NCBI GenBank assembly: GCA_032718475.1
Contig: JAUCBJ010005227.1
Location: forward strand, 1 to 44,675
From: Nemertoderma westbladi
Taxonomy: Eukaryota > Xenacoelomorpha > Nemertodermatida > Nemertodermatidae
Reading direction: 5' to 3'
Length of the DNA: 44,675 bases
A program made the position numbers and the translations under genes. The notes under the pieces are model-generated. The model saw only the letters and a program-made list of their open reading frames with translations. It was not told the DNA's origin and did no database searches. Below, in pieces: positions 10,979 to 21,224 of the stretch (position 1 is the first letter of the stretch; each line of letters begins with the position of its first letter).

Positions 10979-12286
10979 CGGATCCCGCTTGTTCCTCCCG
11001 AATTGAAAGTAAATTTTCCTAATGGAGAGTCAGATCCAGTCTACCATTCAGTATACGCATTCCAGCTGATATACATTTTACGCCCAAAATCGTTTACTAT
11101 ACTATCCTGGTTTACTCTATTCCTTTGTATTCCTGACCAATCAAGTTCACCGTCATCAGGTGGTAATAGGCTGTCTAGTGGGTCTGCTGTAATAGCATCT
11201 CCTATCATATAATCAGGTTCAGTCCCAGTCCTACCATTAAAGTCTCCTGCTACAATGACGTCACTACCCAAACTGTAACGGGCTATTGTCTCCTGTAGTT
11301 TGTCGTATATCATTCCTGGGTCTCCTACACCTGCATGGGACCTGGAAGGTGGGATATAAACAGCAAGAAGACTTAGGTTGCGGTCAAGGTGTAATTTTTT
11401 GAGTCTAGTTTTAAACCTATAATGTATTTGGGGTCCAAGGATTTGAGCTGTATAATTGCACCGACATGGTCATTTTTTGCAAAATTGTTACCCCGCCATC
11501 AAAACGTTTAGCTCTGGGATGCTTAGTAGATATAGTTACAGAAAAAGCTTTATAACCAGCCAGATATATTCTTTCTCTGTTACAGGACACATCCAGGTCT
11601 CAGTGCAGATAAAAAAATCATATCTATTAATCATAGCACAAAAATTTGAGTCATCTAACTTTGAACCACAAACACTCTACATTCTACATTCAATAAGCCA
11701 ATCGAAAATCCAGTCTGATAGTTTGATATACGTTGCCCAACAACATGAGATAAATTTTCCGCTATACATTCCGTGTATTATTGCCAAGACACAGTCTTAG
11801 TCTGAGCAAGGGTATCAATGCGATTCCGAGGCGTACAGTGACGTCACGACCAATCACAGATCATTTTCAAATTTTGAATAATTTTTAAACTGAAAACACC
11901 AATATCTTCCACCTCGCTGTTGCTGCACATTTCCTTTAAGTTTCAGATCTCTCATTCTCCTGGGTTCTCAGTTTGGCCATTGCAATTGGTGCATTTGTTT
12001 TTCTGACATCCTAATAGTGCCTGCAAATTCCATTACCCAGTCAGCATGTTGGCTCTGAAATGGTGTCTTCATTCATTCTCTGCCATCCCGCCCTCACACC
12101 TTATTGGTGGTGCCTTACCAAGGCCCCTATCAGATGAGGTACTAGTAATATCTGGTGTTAATTACTAGCAGGATAGCCTACTCCATTCCTGTCCAATTCC
12201 ATCTACCTCTGTTATTCCTTTGCCCCATTAAATGTCTGTGTGATTCACCGTATTTACCATCTGGGTAGTACTTACTTTCTGGTAGT
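10057..12286. repeat. duplicated LINE segment, copy A
   Basis: Positions 10057-10387 match 15821-16151, and 11319-12286 match 16161-17122, at about 95-98 percent by eye and in the same orientation. The intervening 10388-11318 has no counterpart in the other copy. Both flanks differ between the copies. Either two members of one LINE family or a segmental duplication explains this. Confidence 0.85.
11041..11810 (-). pseudogene. LINE apurinic-type endonuclease domain
   Basis: The frame at 11041-11313 contains VIVAGDFNGRTG, the GDFN motif of exonuclease/endonuclease/phosphatase-fold LINE endonucleases. Farther right, FFICTETW (near 11600) and GYKAFSV (near 11545) are two earlier landmarks of the same domain. 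They lie in different frames, separated by a frameshift near 11555-11570. The same frameshift is present in copy B. The open plus-strand frame over this segment (11456-11800) is only a shadow. Confidence 0.75.
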
Positions 12287-12487
12287 TTTCTTTTTACAAT
12301 GGAGATGGTGTATATTATATAGTATATACTTCAAATTGCACTATTACACCCTATCACCAAATCTGATTTATACAGTGAGGTACAGTGATACGGATGTAAG
12401 GGGGAAATTCAAAACAGTTGGTTGTTTATGTTGTACTGGTCAGCTATTGTAGGCCTGTACGACTGCGCTGTCCTACCAGACCACAGA
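12287..12487. other. spacer between two retroelements
   Basis: AT-rich DNA with no gene. The 3' end of the RT/nuclease element is probably near 12455-12487, where the sequence becomes more GC-rich. I found no clear target duplication. Confidence 0.3.
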
Positions 12488-13123
12488 CTACGGCTCAGTG
12501 TTGGCGTTGTCCAACCGAATGGAGGCATCAGACACTGGACAATGAACCGGCCGTTTAGAGGCTGACCTACAACCTCGAAGGCAGAGCAGGGAGGAACGAA
12601 GCAACGCGAAGTTTAACTTGCGCCGGATCCATGTGACGCATTCCGAGTACCTGACCTCGCGTTTGTCCGCGAGCTTCTGTCTCAGGTGCTTAACAAACTG
12701 GCGCGTGGTCGGCGCCATCCCGCCAAAGGCCGAGAATATGAGGGGGATGAAAGTAGAATGTTCCACCTCCCGTATCCTCTCCTCGTACTTAAGAATCTTA
12801 CGATTCTCATGGTGGAGGTGCGCTACGTCTAGGGACATAGCTGCATTTGTTGCCGCCAGCGGGTTAAACATGGACACATCGATGAACGACCGCTGGAATC
12901 GGTTTCCCCAGAAGCCGCTCACAGACACATCCAGCCTTGCCTGCTGGTCCGTCGATGTGGTACGATGGGTGAAAGTTTCACCGGATAACGGCTGGAGCAT
13001 CGGCTCAACAGCAACGTTGTAGGCGACCTCAGTGAGCGAGTTGGCGACGAAATCATGTATCTCATTGTGCCTGATGGAGGGGAAACCTCCAGTTGGGCAC
13101 GACAGGATGTGGGTTGCAGAAAA
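12488..13123 (-). pseudogene. C-terminal finger and nuclease-like domain of the RT element
   Basis: This stays in the same frame as the RT part but is cut off from it by a TGA at about 13122, right after RCACGA. The sequence goes on with HILSC, GGF and RHNEIHD, completing a C-x-C-x(n)-H-x3-C finger followed by the RHN motif seen in R2-like proteins. QARLDVSVSGFWG and SFIDVSMFNP then fit the Asp-rich strand core expected for a PD-(D/E)XK restriction-like fold. The domain ends in a helical region with VTWIRRKLNFALLRSSLLC. Assignment to the nuclease fold is inference from motif order. Confidence 0.6.
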
Positions 13124-14470
13124 TCACGCCCCACAGGCACAACGAGATGGTAGATTCTTCGGACACCAACCGTAGCGGAGACACACCGCATCCCGGAACC
13201 CTTCTTTACTCAGGTGAGTAACTTGTAGGGTTAGTGGCTTGGAGTTTAACCAAGCTGACGCACCTTTTTCTGTTGTGAGTTCACACAGTTTGCATTGGTC
13301 TTTGGGTAACTGGGCGTATACTTGTTCCCTTTTAGTACGAGATGATGTTATGGACTCCGCCTTCACCTCGGTCACGATCCGTCTCTGTTCAGTCCGCACC
13401 GCTGCCATCGACTCCGCATCTGCGAACGGTTCACAGACTCGGTGCGAGTGGTCGTACTGCGTCTCCACGTCGGAAGGAACCGGGATACCCAATCCGACAT
13501 CCCAAGTTGGGAGGGAGGCTAGTTGGCGTTCAACCGCCAATAGCGACGGCCTGTCGAGCAGTTTGGCGATGAACCGCTGCACCGTCTCCTCCAGCTCCAT
13601 TGCGTTGGGGATGACGCGGGTTTGGAACCTCCACCTGCAGGAGAGCCCGAACGCCAAACCGGCGTACGCGCAGTGAGGGTCCACCGCGGCAATCTCGGCG
13701 AGTCGATCGACTTCCTCCGCGAACTCATCGACTTTCTCCTCGACGTAGCTGGCACAAAATTCCTCGGTACCGATAACGCTGCCGAGTAGCTTGTTGCCCG
13801 TCATATCAATTGTGATGATGGTGTTCGCAAACAATGCCTCCACCTCCACTAACTTATCCGGCTTTACAGTCAGGACACACTTTGACGGGTAGTACCCGTA
13901 CAACGGTCCCCTTGAACACACGATATCAAAGAACTTCCTGAGTTCTCCCAGTCGGCCCCCCGCGTTCCCATCGTCCGCAAACCACTTCTGTTCCACGTTG
14001 CACCCGCGGTCCAGTTCATCTAGGAGTGGCGTTATACCGCAGCCAAACATCGGCATCGCCACCGGGTCTCCTTGGGTGGAACCCTCCTCCGAGTAGAGGG
14101 TTTCCCCGCCGACGAATAGCCATGCTGGTTCACTGTAACAATTAGTTACTATCGTGTGCAGCGCCGGACAGACTAAACCGATGTTATGCAACGTTGCGCT
14201 GCGGTTTAACACATTAAATGCGTTGGTAGCGTCGATCTATAATATGCCATCGCAGTCCTCAGAGGCAAAGGAATCGTTTAAAATGTGTATCGCATGTTCG
14301 ATTCCCGCTTTCTGTCTGAGACACATCTGGACAGATCCACCGACAGCCTGTAAATCTGGCCTGATACACAGCACCATCGCCTTTCCGATTACCCGCCGGA
14401 GCACCTTGCCTATCCCGATTGGGCGGACCCCCGGGTTCTTGTCGAGGGCCAACAGACAAGACGAGAGCAA
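13124..14470 (-). pseudogene. reverse transcriptase domain of the RT/nuclease element
   Basis: RT landmarks are in order. LDKNPGVRPIGIGKVLRR (near 14440) is the fingers region. IDATNAFN (near 14225) is motif A with its catalytic Asp intact. EEGSTQGDPVAMPMFG (near 14070) is motif B, and WFADDGNAGG (near 13975) is motif C with both Asp. YPSKC (near 13890) and LLGSVIG follow. A TAG stop at about 14236 sits four residues before motif A. The frame is open from there to 13124. Upstream continuity is broken at the run of 15 G (14486-14500), across which the reading frame changes. Confidence 0.8.
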
Positions 14471-15385
14471 CGCAGACAGCGACCCGGGGGGGGGGGGGGG
14501 ACAACAACCTGGGCTAGACGCTTTGCCAGGTCAGTGATTCTCTCGGACAGCTCAGCTGACGGATTGCAAAACCTTGTCAGAAGGTGTTTCCACCCCTGAA
14601 CGTCCAGGCCAGATGGCCCCGCCGCGTTTCCCTTCATCCGAAGTAAACATGACTGGATGCATGGACCATCCAGTCGTTCGAACACAACGTTATGGAACTA
14701 CGGCGCGCGATCAAACTCTGTCAGTAAAACTGACTCATCCGCAGGTTTCGCAGCGGGGTGTTTCTCACGCAGGACATTGCGGACTACCTATGTTACCCCA
14801 TCCTTGTCGGTAAACGTATCGTCCAGGCGGAGCGGTTTGCCTCTAGTCAGGTCGCGGAGACATCGCGTCGCCGCAGACACATTCACTGTCAACATATTTC
14901 TGACAAACGTTTTCTGGCGCATAACCTCCTGTGAATCGAATTGTCTTAACTTGGGAAGATGCGACTGAATTGCCCAGGCCTCAATAAGTAGCTCATTGAA
15001 ATTACCCACTTTCCAAGATTCTAGTCTACCTTTCTAGAATTCGTCTGTGTATCGCCGTCGTTGATGAACGTCCAGGCTTCTGAAGCAACAGCGCCGGCAT
15101 CAACAACAATGCGGTAAGAGAAACTTCCTGCAGCATGTTGTTGGTGGTGGCTAGAATCAAGATTCGACACATTTCCGCAACGAAAGCCCGCCCCCCAGCC
15201 CCCTGAGGCACTAAGAAAAGGTTGGGCCGCCAGTGAACTATAACACCATAAGCATCCGCGATAGACTTCTCGATATGCTGTTTGGGTAATTTTACATGTG
15301 CCCAGGTAACCTCTGTTGAACCGGTGACACAAGAAGGCCCTGCTATCGGCGCTGGCCCCACTGATGAACCGGTTGGGGGAACCAA
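14471..15385 (-). pseudogene. N-terminal region of the RT/nuclease element
   Basis: Three blocks in several frames are conserved in style. The first (15026-15385) has VKLPKQHIEKSIADAYGVIV and HWRPNLFLVP. The second (14788-15009) is helical, with WAIQSHLPKLRQFDSQEV. The third (14410-14685) has CLLRMKGNAAGPSGLDVQGW, the segment that normally leads into RT. A TAG near 14787 and a frame change near 15015 separate them. The third block runs into the G15 homopolymer at 14486-14500, where slippage probably broke the frame. Confidence 0.6.
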
Positions 15386-15410
15386 GGTGCTAATCCCAGA
15401 CGCCGGTGAG

Positions 15411-15700
15411 CCAGGAGGCCTACAACAGGCGCTGGGGGAACCAGGGGGCCGACAACGGGCGCTGAGGGAACCAGGAGGCCAACAACGGACGCTGGGGGAA
15501 CCAGGGGGCCGACAACGGGCGCTGAGGGAACCAGGAGGCCGACAATGGACGCTGGAGGAACCAGGGGGCCGACAACGGGTGCTGGGGGAACCAGGGGGCC
15601 GACAACGGATGCTGGGGGAACCAGGGGGCCGACAACGGACGCTGGAGGAACCCGGGGGCCGACAACGGACGCTGGGGGAACCAGGGGGCCGACAATGCTG
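15411..15700. repeat. 30-bp minisatellite inside a coding region
   Basis: Units start every 30 bp from 15411 to 15681, nine complete and one partial, each beginning CCAGG(A/G)GGCC. Because 30 is divisible by three, all frames stay open. On the minus strand it encodes a 10-residue Pro/Val repeat (VVGPLVPPAS type) at the N-terminus of the RT/nuclease element. Open frames on both strands here are a consequence of the repeat. Confidence 0.9.
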
Positions 15701-15820
15701 GCTTGATTTGGCTTGAATGGAGTTATCGCCTCATTTGAGGTAGACTCAGTTAAGGTTGTGTCGAAGTCCACCGAGGTGTCGTGCCAATCCGTGTCATCGT
15801 CGTCCCCTTCGTCGCCCGAG

Positions 15821-17122
15821 GCACTGAGTAGAGCAATACCACAGTAGTTATTTGTGTCTAGACTATCACCTTTCTATTTTATATATGGGGCTAACCAGTG
15901 CTGTTGATCAAGCATGAGGGAAATGTCCGAAATACAGTACAGCATTAAACAAAATTAGGATGGTTGGCAGGAGAGCTTCCTTAGTGTCAATGAAGAACTC
16001 ATTTAGGAGAAGATCTACGCCTGGGGACTTGCCACGCCTCAGTCTGTTAACTGCACAAACAAGCTCCTCCATGGAAATTGGTTGCGAAACTTCACCCTCT
16101 AAAACGGACCTGCTAAACTGAACATCAATTTCTTGTTCCAGCCATATACCAGGTCTACCCGGTCTCCTACACCTGCATGGGACCTGGAAGGTGGGATATA
16201 AACAGCAAGAAGACTTAGGTTGCGGTCAAGGTGTAATTTTTTGAGTCTAGTTTTAAACCTATAATGTATTCGGGGTCCAAGGATTTGAGCTGTATAATTG
16301 CACCGTCATTTTTTGTAAAATTGTTACCCCGCCATCAAAACGTTTAGCTCTGGGATGCTTAGTAGATATAGTTACAGAAAAAGCTTTATAACCAGCCAGA
16401 TATATTCTTTCTCTGTTACAGGACTCATCCAGGTCTCAGTGCAGATAAAAAAATCATATCTATTAATCATAGCACAAAAATTTGAGTCATCTAACTTTGA
16501 ACCACAAACCCTCTACATTCTACATTCAATAAGCCAATCGAAAATCCAGTCTGATAGTTTGATATACGTTGCCCAACAACATGAGATAAATTTTCCGCTA
16601 TACATTCCGTGTATTATTGCCAAGACACAGTCTTAGTCTGAGCAAGGGTATCAATGCGATTCCGAGGCGTACAGTGACGTCACGACCAATCACAGATCAT
16701 TTTCAAATTTTGAATAATTTTTAAACTGAAAACACCAATATCTTCCACCTCGCTGTTGCTGCACATTTCCTTTAAGTTTCAGATCTCTCATTCTCCTGGG
16801 TTCTCAGTTTAGCCATTGCAATTGGTGCATTTGTTTTTCTGACATCCTAATAGTGCCTGCAAATTCCATTACCCAGTCAGCGTGTTGTCTCTGAAATGGT
16901 CTCTTCATTCATTCTCTGCCATCCCACCCTCACACCTTATCGGTGGTGCCTTACCAAGGCCCCTATCAGATGAGGTACTAGTAATATCTGGTGTTAATTA
17001 CTAGCGGGATAGCCTACTCCATTCCTGTCCAATTCCATCTACCTCTGTTATTCCTTTGCCCCATTAAATGTCTGTGTGATTCACCGTATTTACCATCTGG
17101 GTAGTACTTACTTTCTGGTAGT
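15821..17122 (-). mobile_element. CR1/L2-like LINE, copy B (internally deleted)
   Basis: This is the same LINE 5' half as copy A, in the same orientation. It lacks the counterpart of 10388-11318 (most of the endonuclease and linker); the junction is at 16151-16161. The endonuclease frameshift of copy A is also present here (near 16395-16410). On the right it continues past the end of copy A into a 31-bp tandem array and probably ORF1, so this copy keeps more 5' sequence. On the left it stops at the RT/nuclease element. Confidence 0.8.
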
Positions 17123-17269
17123 GCTCACTGGGTAGTGCCTTCTTACTGCTAGTGCTTACTGGGTTGTACTTACTTACTGGTAGTGCTCACTGGGTAGTGC
17201 TTACTTAAATATAGTGCTCCCTGGGTAGTGCTTACTTACTGGTTGTGCTCACTGGGTAGTGCTAACTGT
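17097..17269. repeat. tandem repeat, 31-bp unit, about 5.5 copies
   Basis: CTGGGTAGTGCTTAC-type units start at 17097, 17128, 17159, 17190, 17221 and 17252. Copy A of the LINE has one unit only (12270-12286), so the array expanded in copy B or was lost from A. Confidence 0.85.
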
Positions 17270-18125
17270 GATTATGGGGTCTGTCCGCATCCAACTAGTC
17301 ATCACCCCTTCCCTCATAGTCATTTTAATGATTTAAAGGGACTACGTTGGATCTTCCTTACTGGTTCTAGTTGGTCCACTGAGCACCCAACCAAATGGTT
17401 GGGTGTTGATATGGCAATGGGATCGCTCTCCCTCTGTTCTCCATTGATGGTGGGCCGTCGGGCAGTCCATCCCAACTATATTCGATATTCGTGGTATTTC
17501 CAGTCGTATTGCGAAGTCAATACTCTTCAGATGTGGGTACTTCAAATTTGGATCCTGTTGTGTTGGTCACCATTCCTTTGGATTTCCCGTTTGTAGAAGA
17601 CACCTTCACTGGCACCACATTCAGTAGAACTTTTGCCTTTGCCTTCCTTGGGCCAATTGTCATTGCAATTGTCTCCCCAGGTCAGTTTTACTACTGTCTC
17701 AGTATAGGCACACGTCCTTGCTATGTGTCCATGTTTGACACATTTATTACATAGCCTGTGTGTCCATGTATAAAGTCTCCATTCAGATGGAATTTCTTTC
17801 CACTGGCCACAGTGCCTGATGCTATAGCCTTCCTGATGGTGAATCTGGCATTTCTGGCCACTATCTTAGGGCCTTGGTCTAGAAGACTCCCCCCTGGCAC
17901 TGTTATAGCTAGACCCCTCCTCTGTCATTCCAAATGACATTGACTGTAGTCTTTGAGGCATCTCGTCGGACTGGTGATTTTCTTGCCTCGCTGGGAGTTT
18001 GCAGCGGACTACTCTCCCTTCCTGAACTTTGGGACTTCCCGAGTTCGCTCATTGTCTATGCGTTGTCGGTTATCTCGTCATCAGCGTGTCGTCAGTGCGG
18101 TTTTACTGTTTGGTATAGTTTTCCA
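17270..18125 (-). pseudogene. zinc-knuckle protein fragment (LINE ORF1 or LTR gag)
   Basis: On the minus strand near 17712-17753 the sequence reads CNKCVKHGHIARTCAY, a C-x2-C-x4-H-x4-C knuckle. It is followed by an acidic and Gly-rich tail to about 17550. To the right, in other frames, are ARNARFTIRKAIASGTVASG (near 17830) and a basic region (18000-18120). No full frame survives. Position upstream of LINE copy B suggests LINE ORF1, which often has such knuckles. An LTR-like end directly to the right (18126) instead suggests an LTR-element gag. I cannot decide between the two. Confidence 0.45.
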
Positions 18126-18730
18126 CTGTGACAGGATCCCGGTTGCCAGAGGATCCCAACTAATCGTCTCTGGTGATTGTTCCCTATGCGCGCGTCCTGG
18201 CTAATGGGTGGATAGACTGACTAGGCTTGTTTGTAGGCCATAAAATAACAGAGTTTGTTTGCTAGACGTTTCTATTAATAGGCTGTAGTACAGTGTACCG
18301 GTAGTGCTATAATAATAGCACAGCGTAGCGTATTGTAGTGGTGGAAAACTATTTCACCTTATTACATGGAATAAATGCCAACTGAGTTATAATGCACGTG
18401 ACCAGTAGTATAAAGGGAAATATATTGCCTGCAGGCTAACACGTTTATTGGCCTCCAAGCGATACAATCCTATTGCTGACACATGCAGCCCTCCCATTGG
18501 CTACCTTATATAACGCCATATATATCCCTCCCTTTGGCCCTGCTGGCCTCTACCCACTGAGGTGGATTGTTAATCCACTGCCCAGCTGGTCTTATCGCAT
18601 CCTCCCTTTGTTGGCATAACCTATTGGATACCTTGATGGGCATCTTGTAATTTCTGCCGTGAGCTAATTGTAATTTCTGCCATGGGTTAATTATTTGTTT
18701 TGATATTTGTGGGCCACTGTAAGGAAGAGA
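18126..18730 (-). repeat. possible LTR, minus orientation
   Basis: On the minus strand this segment would begin TGTCTC and end GGATCCTGTCACA, giving TG...CA termini. It carries CCAAT-type boxes (ATTGG on plus near 18500), a TATATAA stretch near 18507-18513 and AATAAA on minus near 18440. The end resembles that at 44104. No target duplication or primer site was confirmed, so this may be coincidental. Confidence 0.3.
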
Positions 18731-18979
18731 CAGGTCGCAAGCTTGCTAAAGTGTTGAGTGAGATTAAGAAATGGTTAATCATAATCATATGAAGTTACTT
18801 TATAGTCCTGTAAAGTTATAATATAAATCTTTCATAAATCCTAAAAGTTCTATAAAGTTTCTTAATATTTATTTGTTTAACTTTTGTACAAAAAAATGAT
18901 TAGATCACTACTGTGACTGAAAGGATCACTTTCATAACATAATTATCGGTTGACTATATGGGAACACTTAAATCAACAT
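18731..18979. other. copia-like 3' flank, non-coding
   Basis: Positions 18790-18825 resemble 3557-3597, and the next 120 bp share scattered blocks with 3600-3720 (for example ACTATA(T/G)GGAAC). This is probably 3' untranslated sequence or LTR of the second copia-like copy. Confidence 0.4.
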
Positions 18980-19281
18980 TAGTTCTTTATTCGCGCCTCT
19001 GTCGCTTTATTGGTAGTTCTTTATTCGCGTCTCTGTCTCTTTATTTGTAGTTCTTTATTCGCGTCTGTCGCTTTATTGGTAGTTCTTTATTCACGTCTCT
19101 GTCGTTTTATTGGTAGTTCTTTATTTGCGCCTATGTCGCTTTATTGGTAGTTCTTTATTCGCGCCTGTCGCTGTATTGGTAGTTCTTTATTCGCGTCTCT
19201 GTCTCTTTATTGGTAGTTATTTATTTGCGTCTCTGTCGCTTTATTGGTAGTTTTTTATTCGCGTCTCTGTCGCTTTATTGG
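18980..19281. repeat. 34-bp minisatellite containing a retroelement stop codon
   Basis: Nine units of TAGTTCTTTATTCGCGTCTC type run without interruption; some lack 2 bases. The rightmost unit holds the last codons and the TAA stop (19255-19257) of the minus-strand fragment to its right. The array thus arose by amplifying the end of that coding region. The related copy at 3800-3823 has a single diverged unit. Confidence 0.9.
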
Positions 19282-19497
19282 TAGTTCTCCCAAGTCCTCT
19301 TCTCGTATCTCACATAGTCGCATGTATGCGCTAGATACATGTCGCAATATCCAGCTTCCGAGATCGTCTAGTCCCGTTGTCCCTGCTGACGTTATTTTAC
19401 TTCCTGCTGTGAATGATTCAAATTTCGTTGGCAGTTCATTTGAGCTCTTATCGTACATAACATTCGGACCCTTTATGTCCTCAAAATCCACAAACAT
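19255..19497 (-). pseudogene. C-terminal fragment of a second copia-like copy
   Basis: This is an 80-codon frame whose middle and end (GTTGLDDLGSW and a basic LPIKRQRR end) match the decayed sequence at 3800-3911 (GSTGLDDLG and EIPLKKRN). It is therefore the same part of the same family. It has no integrase or RT sequence next to it. The start shown is arbitrary, because the upstream part is lost. Function of this C-terminal segment is unknown to me. Confidence 0.5.
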
Positions 19498-21224
19498 TAC
19501 CCTGTGTATTCAGTCGGTTACACACTGCCAGTAAATATTCAATTCACACAATAAATGCATTGTGTCATTCCTGTCTGTCTCCTTAGCTATTGGACTCTTA
19601 TATGATCAGATCATCATTTAAGACAGATCATCTTATTGCAAACTTCCGCGAAATCCGCATCCTGCATAGAAAATCGATGCTTCATTCAATATTCCCGAGG
19701 ATCACCTGTTTTCCATGGTTTCAATATGCGGTGTGACTCCGAAAATTGAAATTGTATGGTGTGGTGGCATTACTAACACGCCCCAGACAGACGTTTTTAG
19801 GCGGGAAGGTTTGAACTTTAAAATATATTATCTCGGAGTGTCGGAATGATATTTATTATCTTATTCAAATTACTGCTCTTTATTCACTTTTCACTTAAAT
19901 TTATCACTCAAAGTCTTCACGATTTATCACAATTAATCACTCAAAGGCTTCACGATTGAATGCGACATCAGCTGTGTAAACAATTTTCTTTAGTCGTTAG
20001 GCCAGTGAATACTCACAAAGTCTGACGACTTATTTCCAGTGCGGTCCTCCCAGAACTTTACTCCCCAGAGGAAACTCCAGTACTCATTTAGCTACCACTT
20101 AAGGATGCAAGGCAGATAGATATGCGCCTATCTAGACCCTTCAAAGAATTCTAGCCGAAACGAAAACTGACCTGGCCCATGTGAGGAGCGAACCTAAGAC
20201 CCCCAAGAGATGTGAATTCAATGCAACTAAAGGTGGGACTATTGTGTCGTGAATAAACTCCCAGCCACCTCTACAGTACACTACATTGTGTGTTCCTGAA
20301 TAACTCCACATCAGCAATGTTTAGCTTATCTACAAGTGTAGAGAGTGCTGTAGAAATGTACTGTAGTTAAGAGAAGCAAGTACTGCGTCTGGGATAATCG
20401 GGTTTGAATTTGTATAAGGGTAATATACCATTTAGTCTCCCTGATAAAGTGTTTAAGTTAAATAATTTACTGTCAGAGGAGGGTCCTCAAATAGGGAGAG
20501 CAAACCATGATGTCTGCAAGGAGAATAGAAGCTCCTTGTGACCTTGTCTGTCAGATATTTTCCAATTGGTCCATATTGCCCGACCTCAAAATTATTGGTT
20601 TTATTATACATGATTCTATTTTGGGTTGCTTTGATACTTTCGTTTACTGTACTCTCCAGACAAAAAAATGCAAAAATCTGCGAATTAATATGGGTTGAAG
20701 CCCAAACGAAGTGCAATGATTATATGGTGGGGTTATTGTACACAGTAGAAGGAAATATTACGCATCCTGTAATTAGGAGGTACCCATTGTTGTACAAGTA
20801 AAGGAGACAATATTGTGTTAGGAGCTAGGAAGGCCCTTCACAGTCGTGATGAGTTTTCGTAGTTAATGTACACTGTACAGGCGCCTTCAGTAATGTGCTA
20901 ATAGTAGAGTGACCAGATGTTGGAGTTATTGGTTTTATCGGTGTATTTAACATTTCGATATTGGATGGAGGACTTCATTCATAGAGTGCAGTTCTGCATC
21001 AAATATAACCTACTGTATCGGTGTATTTGGTTATTAGTAAGATATATTGGCATTATACGTTGTTCGCTATGTAGATGCAATAACATTATTGGTGTATTGG
21101 TGAGATGTATAGCAGGACTAGTTGATATCAGAAACATTATACTTTGTAAGTCACACAACCGTTCTTATTTTATGACACTCCCTCCAGGGTCTAGACAAAT
21201 CGCTCGACAAGAGTTTCCGACATT
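19498..21224. other. no recognisable gene
   Basis: Short frames on both strands overlap each other without family resemblance. One plus frame (20917-21243) is Ile/Val/Tyr-rich and looks like AT-rich noise rather than a membrane protein. A stretch at 20183-20200 resembles a reversed pol III B box but has no partner A box. Confidence 0.4.

Larger units (their letters stand above)
8260..12286 (-). mobile_element. CR1/L2-like LINE, copy A
   Basis: On the minus strand the order is: part of a zinc-finger ORF1 end (about 11960-12020), apurinic-type endonuclease (about 11800-11040), linker, RT (10600-9206), C-terminal domain (9209-8390), then a 3' tail. The tail has AATAAA on minus near 8286-8296 and a short CCATGTATC repeat near 8262-8280. 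The 5' side stops matching the sister copy at 12286, so this copy is 5'-truncated or cut there. Several frameshifts and stops make it inactive. The clade call rests on the endonuclease/RT layout and the MVYGESG block and is approximate. Confidence 0.7.
12488..15771 (-). mobile_element. RT plus restriction-like-nuclease retroelement, decayed
   Basis: One broken gene spans this region on the minus strand and is clearly more GC-rich than its surroundings. In coding order it has a repeat-rich N-terminal part (15343-15771) and a conserved helical N-domain (15026-15385). A second helical segment (14788-15009) leads to a GPSGLD linker, RT, a C-x-C...H...C finger, and a last domain of the restriction-like nuclease kind. 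LINEs of the R2, NeSL and CRE groups combine RT with such a nuclease. I recognise the family by its sequence style (it is widespread in aquatic animals) but cannot give its clade name. I see no ends or target duplication with certainty. Confidence 0.65.

Noticed and set aside
11456-11800. Plus-strand ORF conserved in both LINE copies (also 16355-16636)
   Set aside because: It is antisense to the endonuclease domain and conserved only because the DNA is duplicated.
15282-15716. Plus-strand Gly/Arg-rich repeat protein
   Set aside because: Shadow of the 30-bp minisatellite; the flanking conserved protein blocks are on the minus strand.
18980-19281. CRISPR array (34-bp repeats)
   Set aside because: Units are directly adjacent without spacers, and the context is an animal genome.
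20183-20200. tRNA-derived SINE (B-box-like GGTTCGCTCC on minus)
   Set aside because: No A box at the right distance, no tRNA fold and no tail were found.
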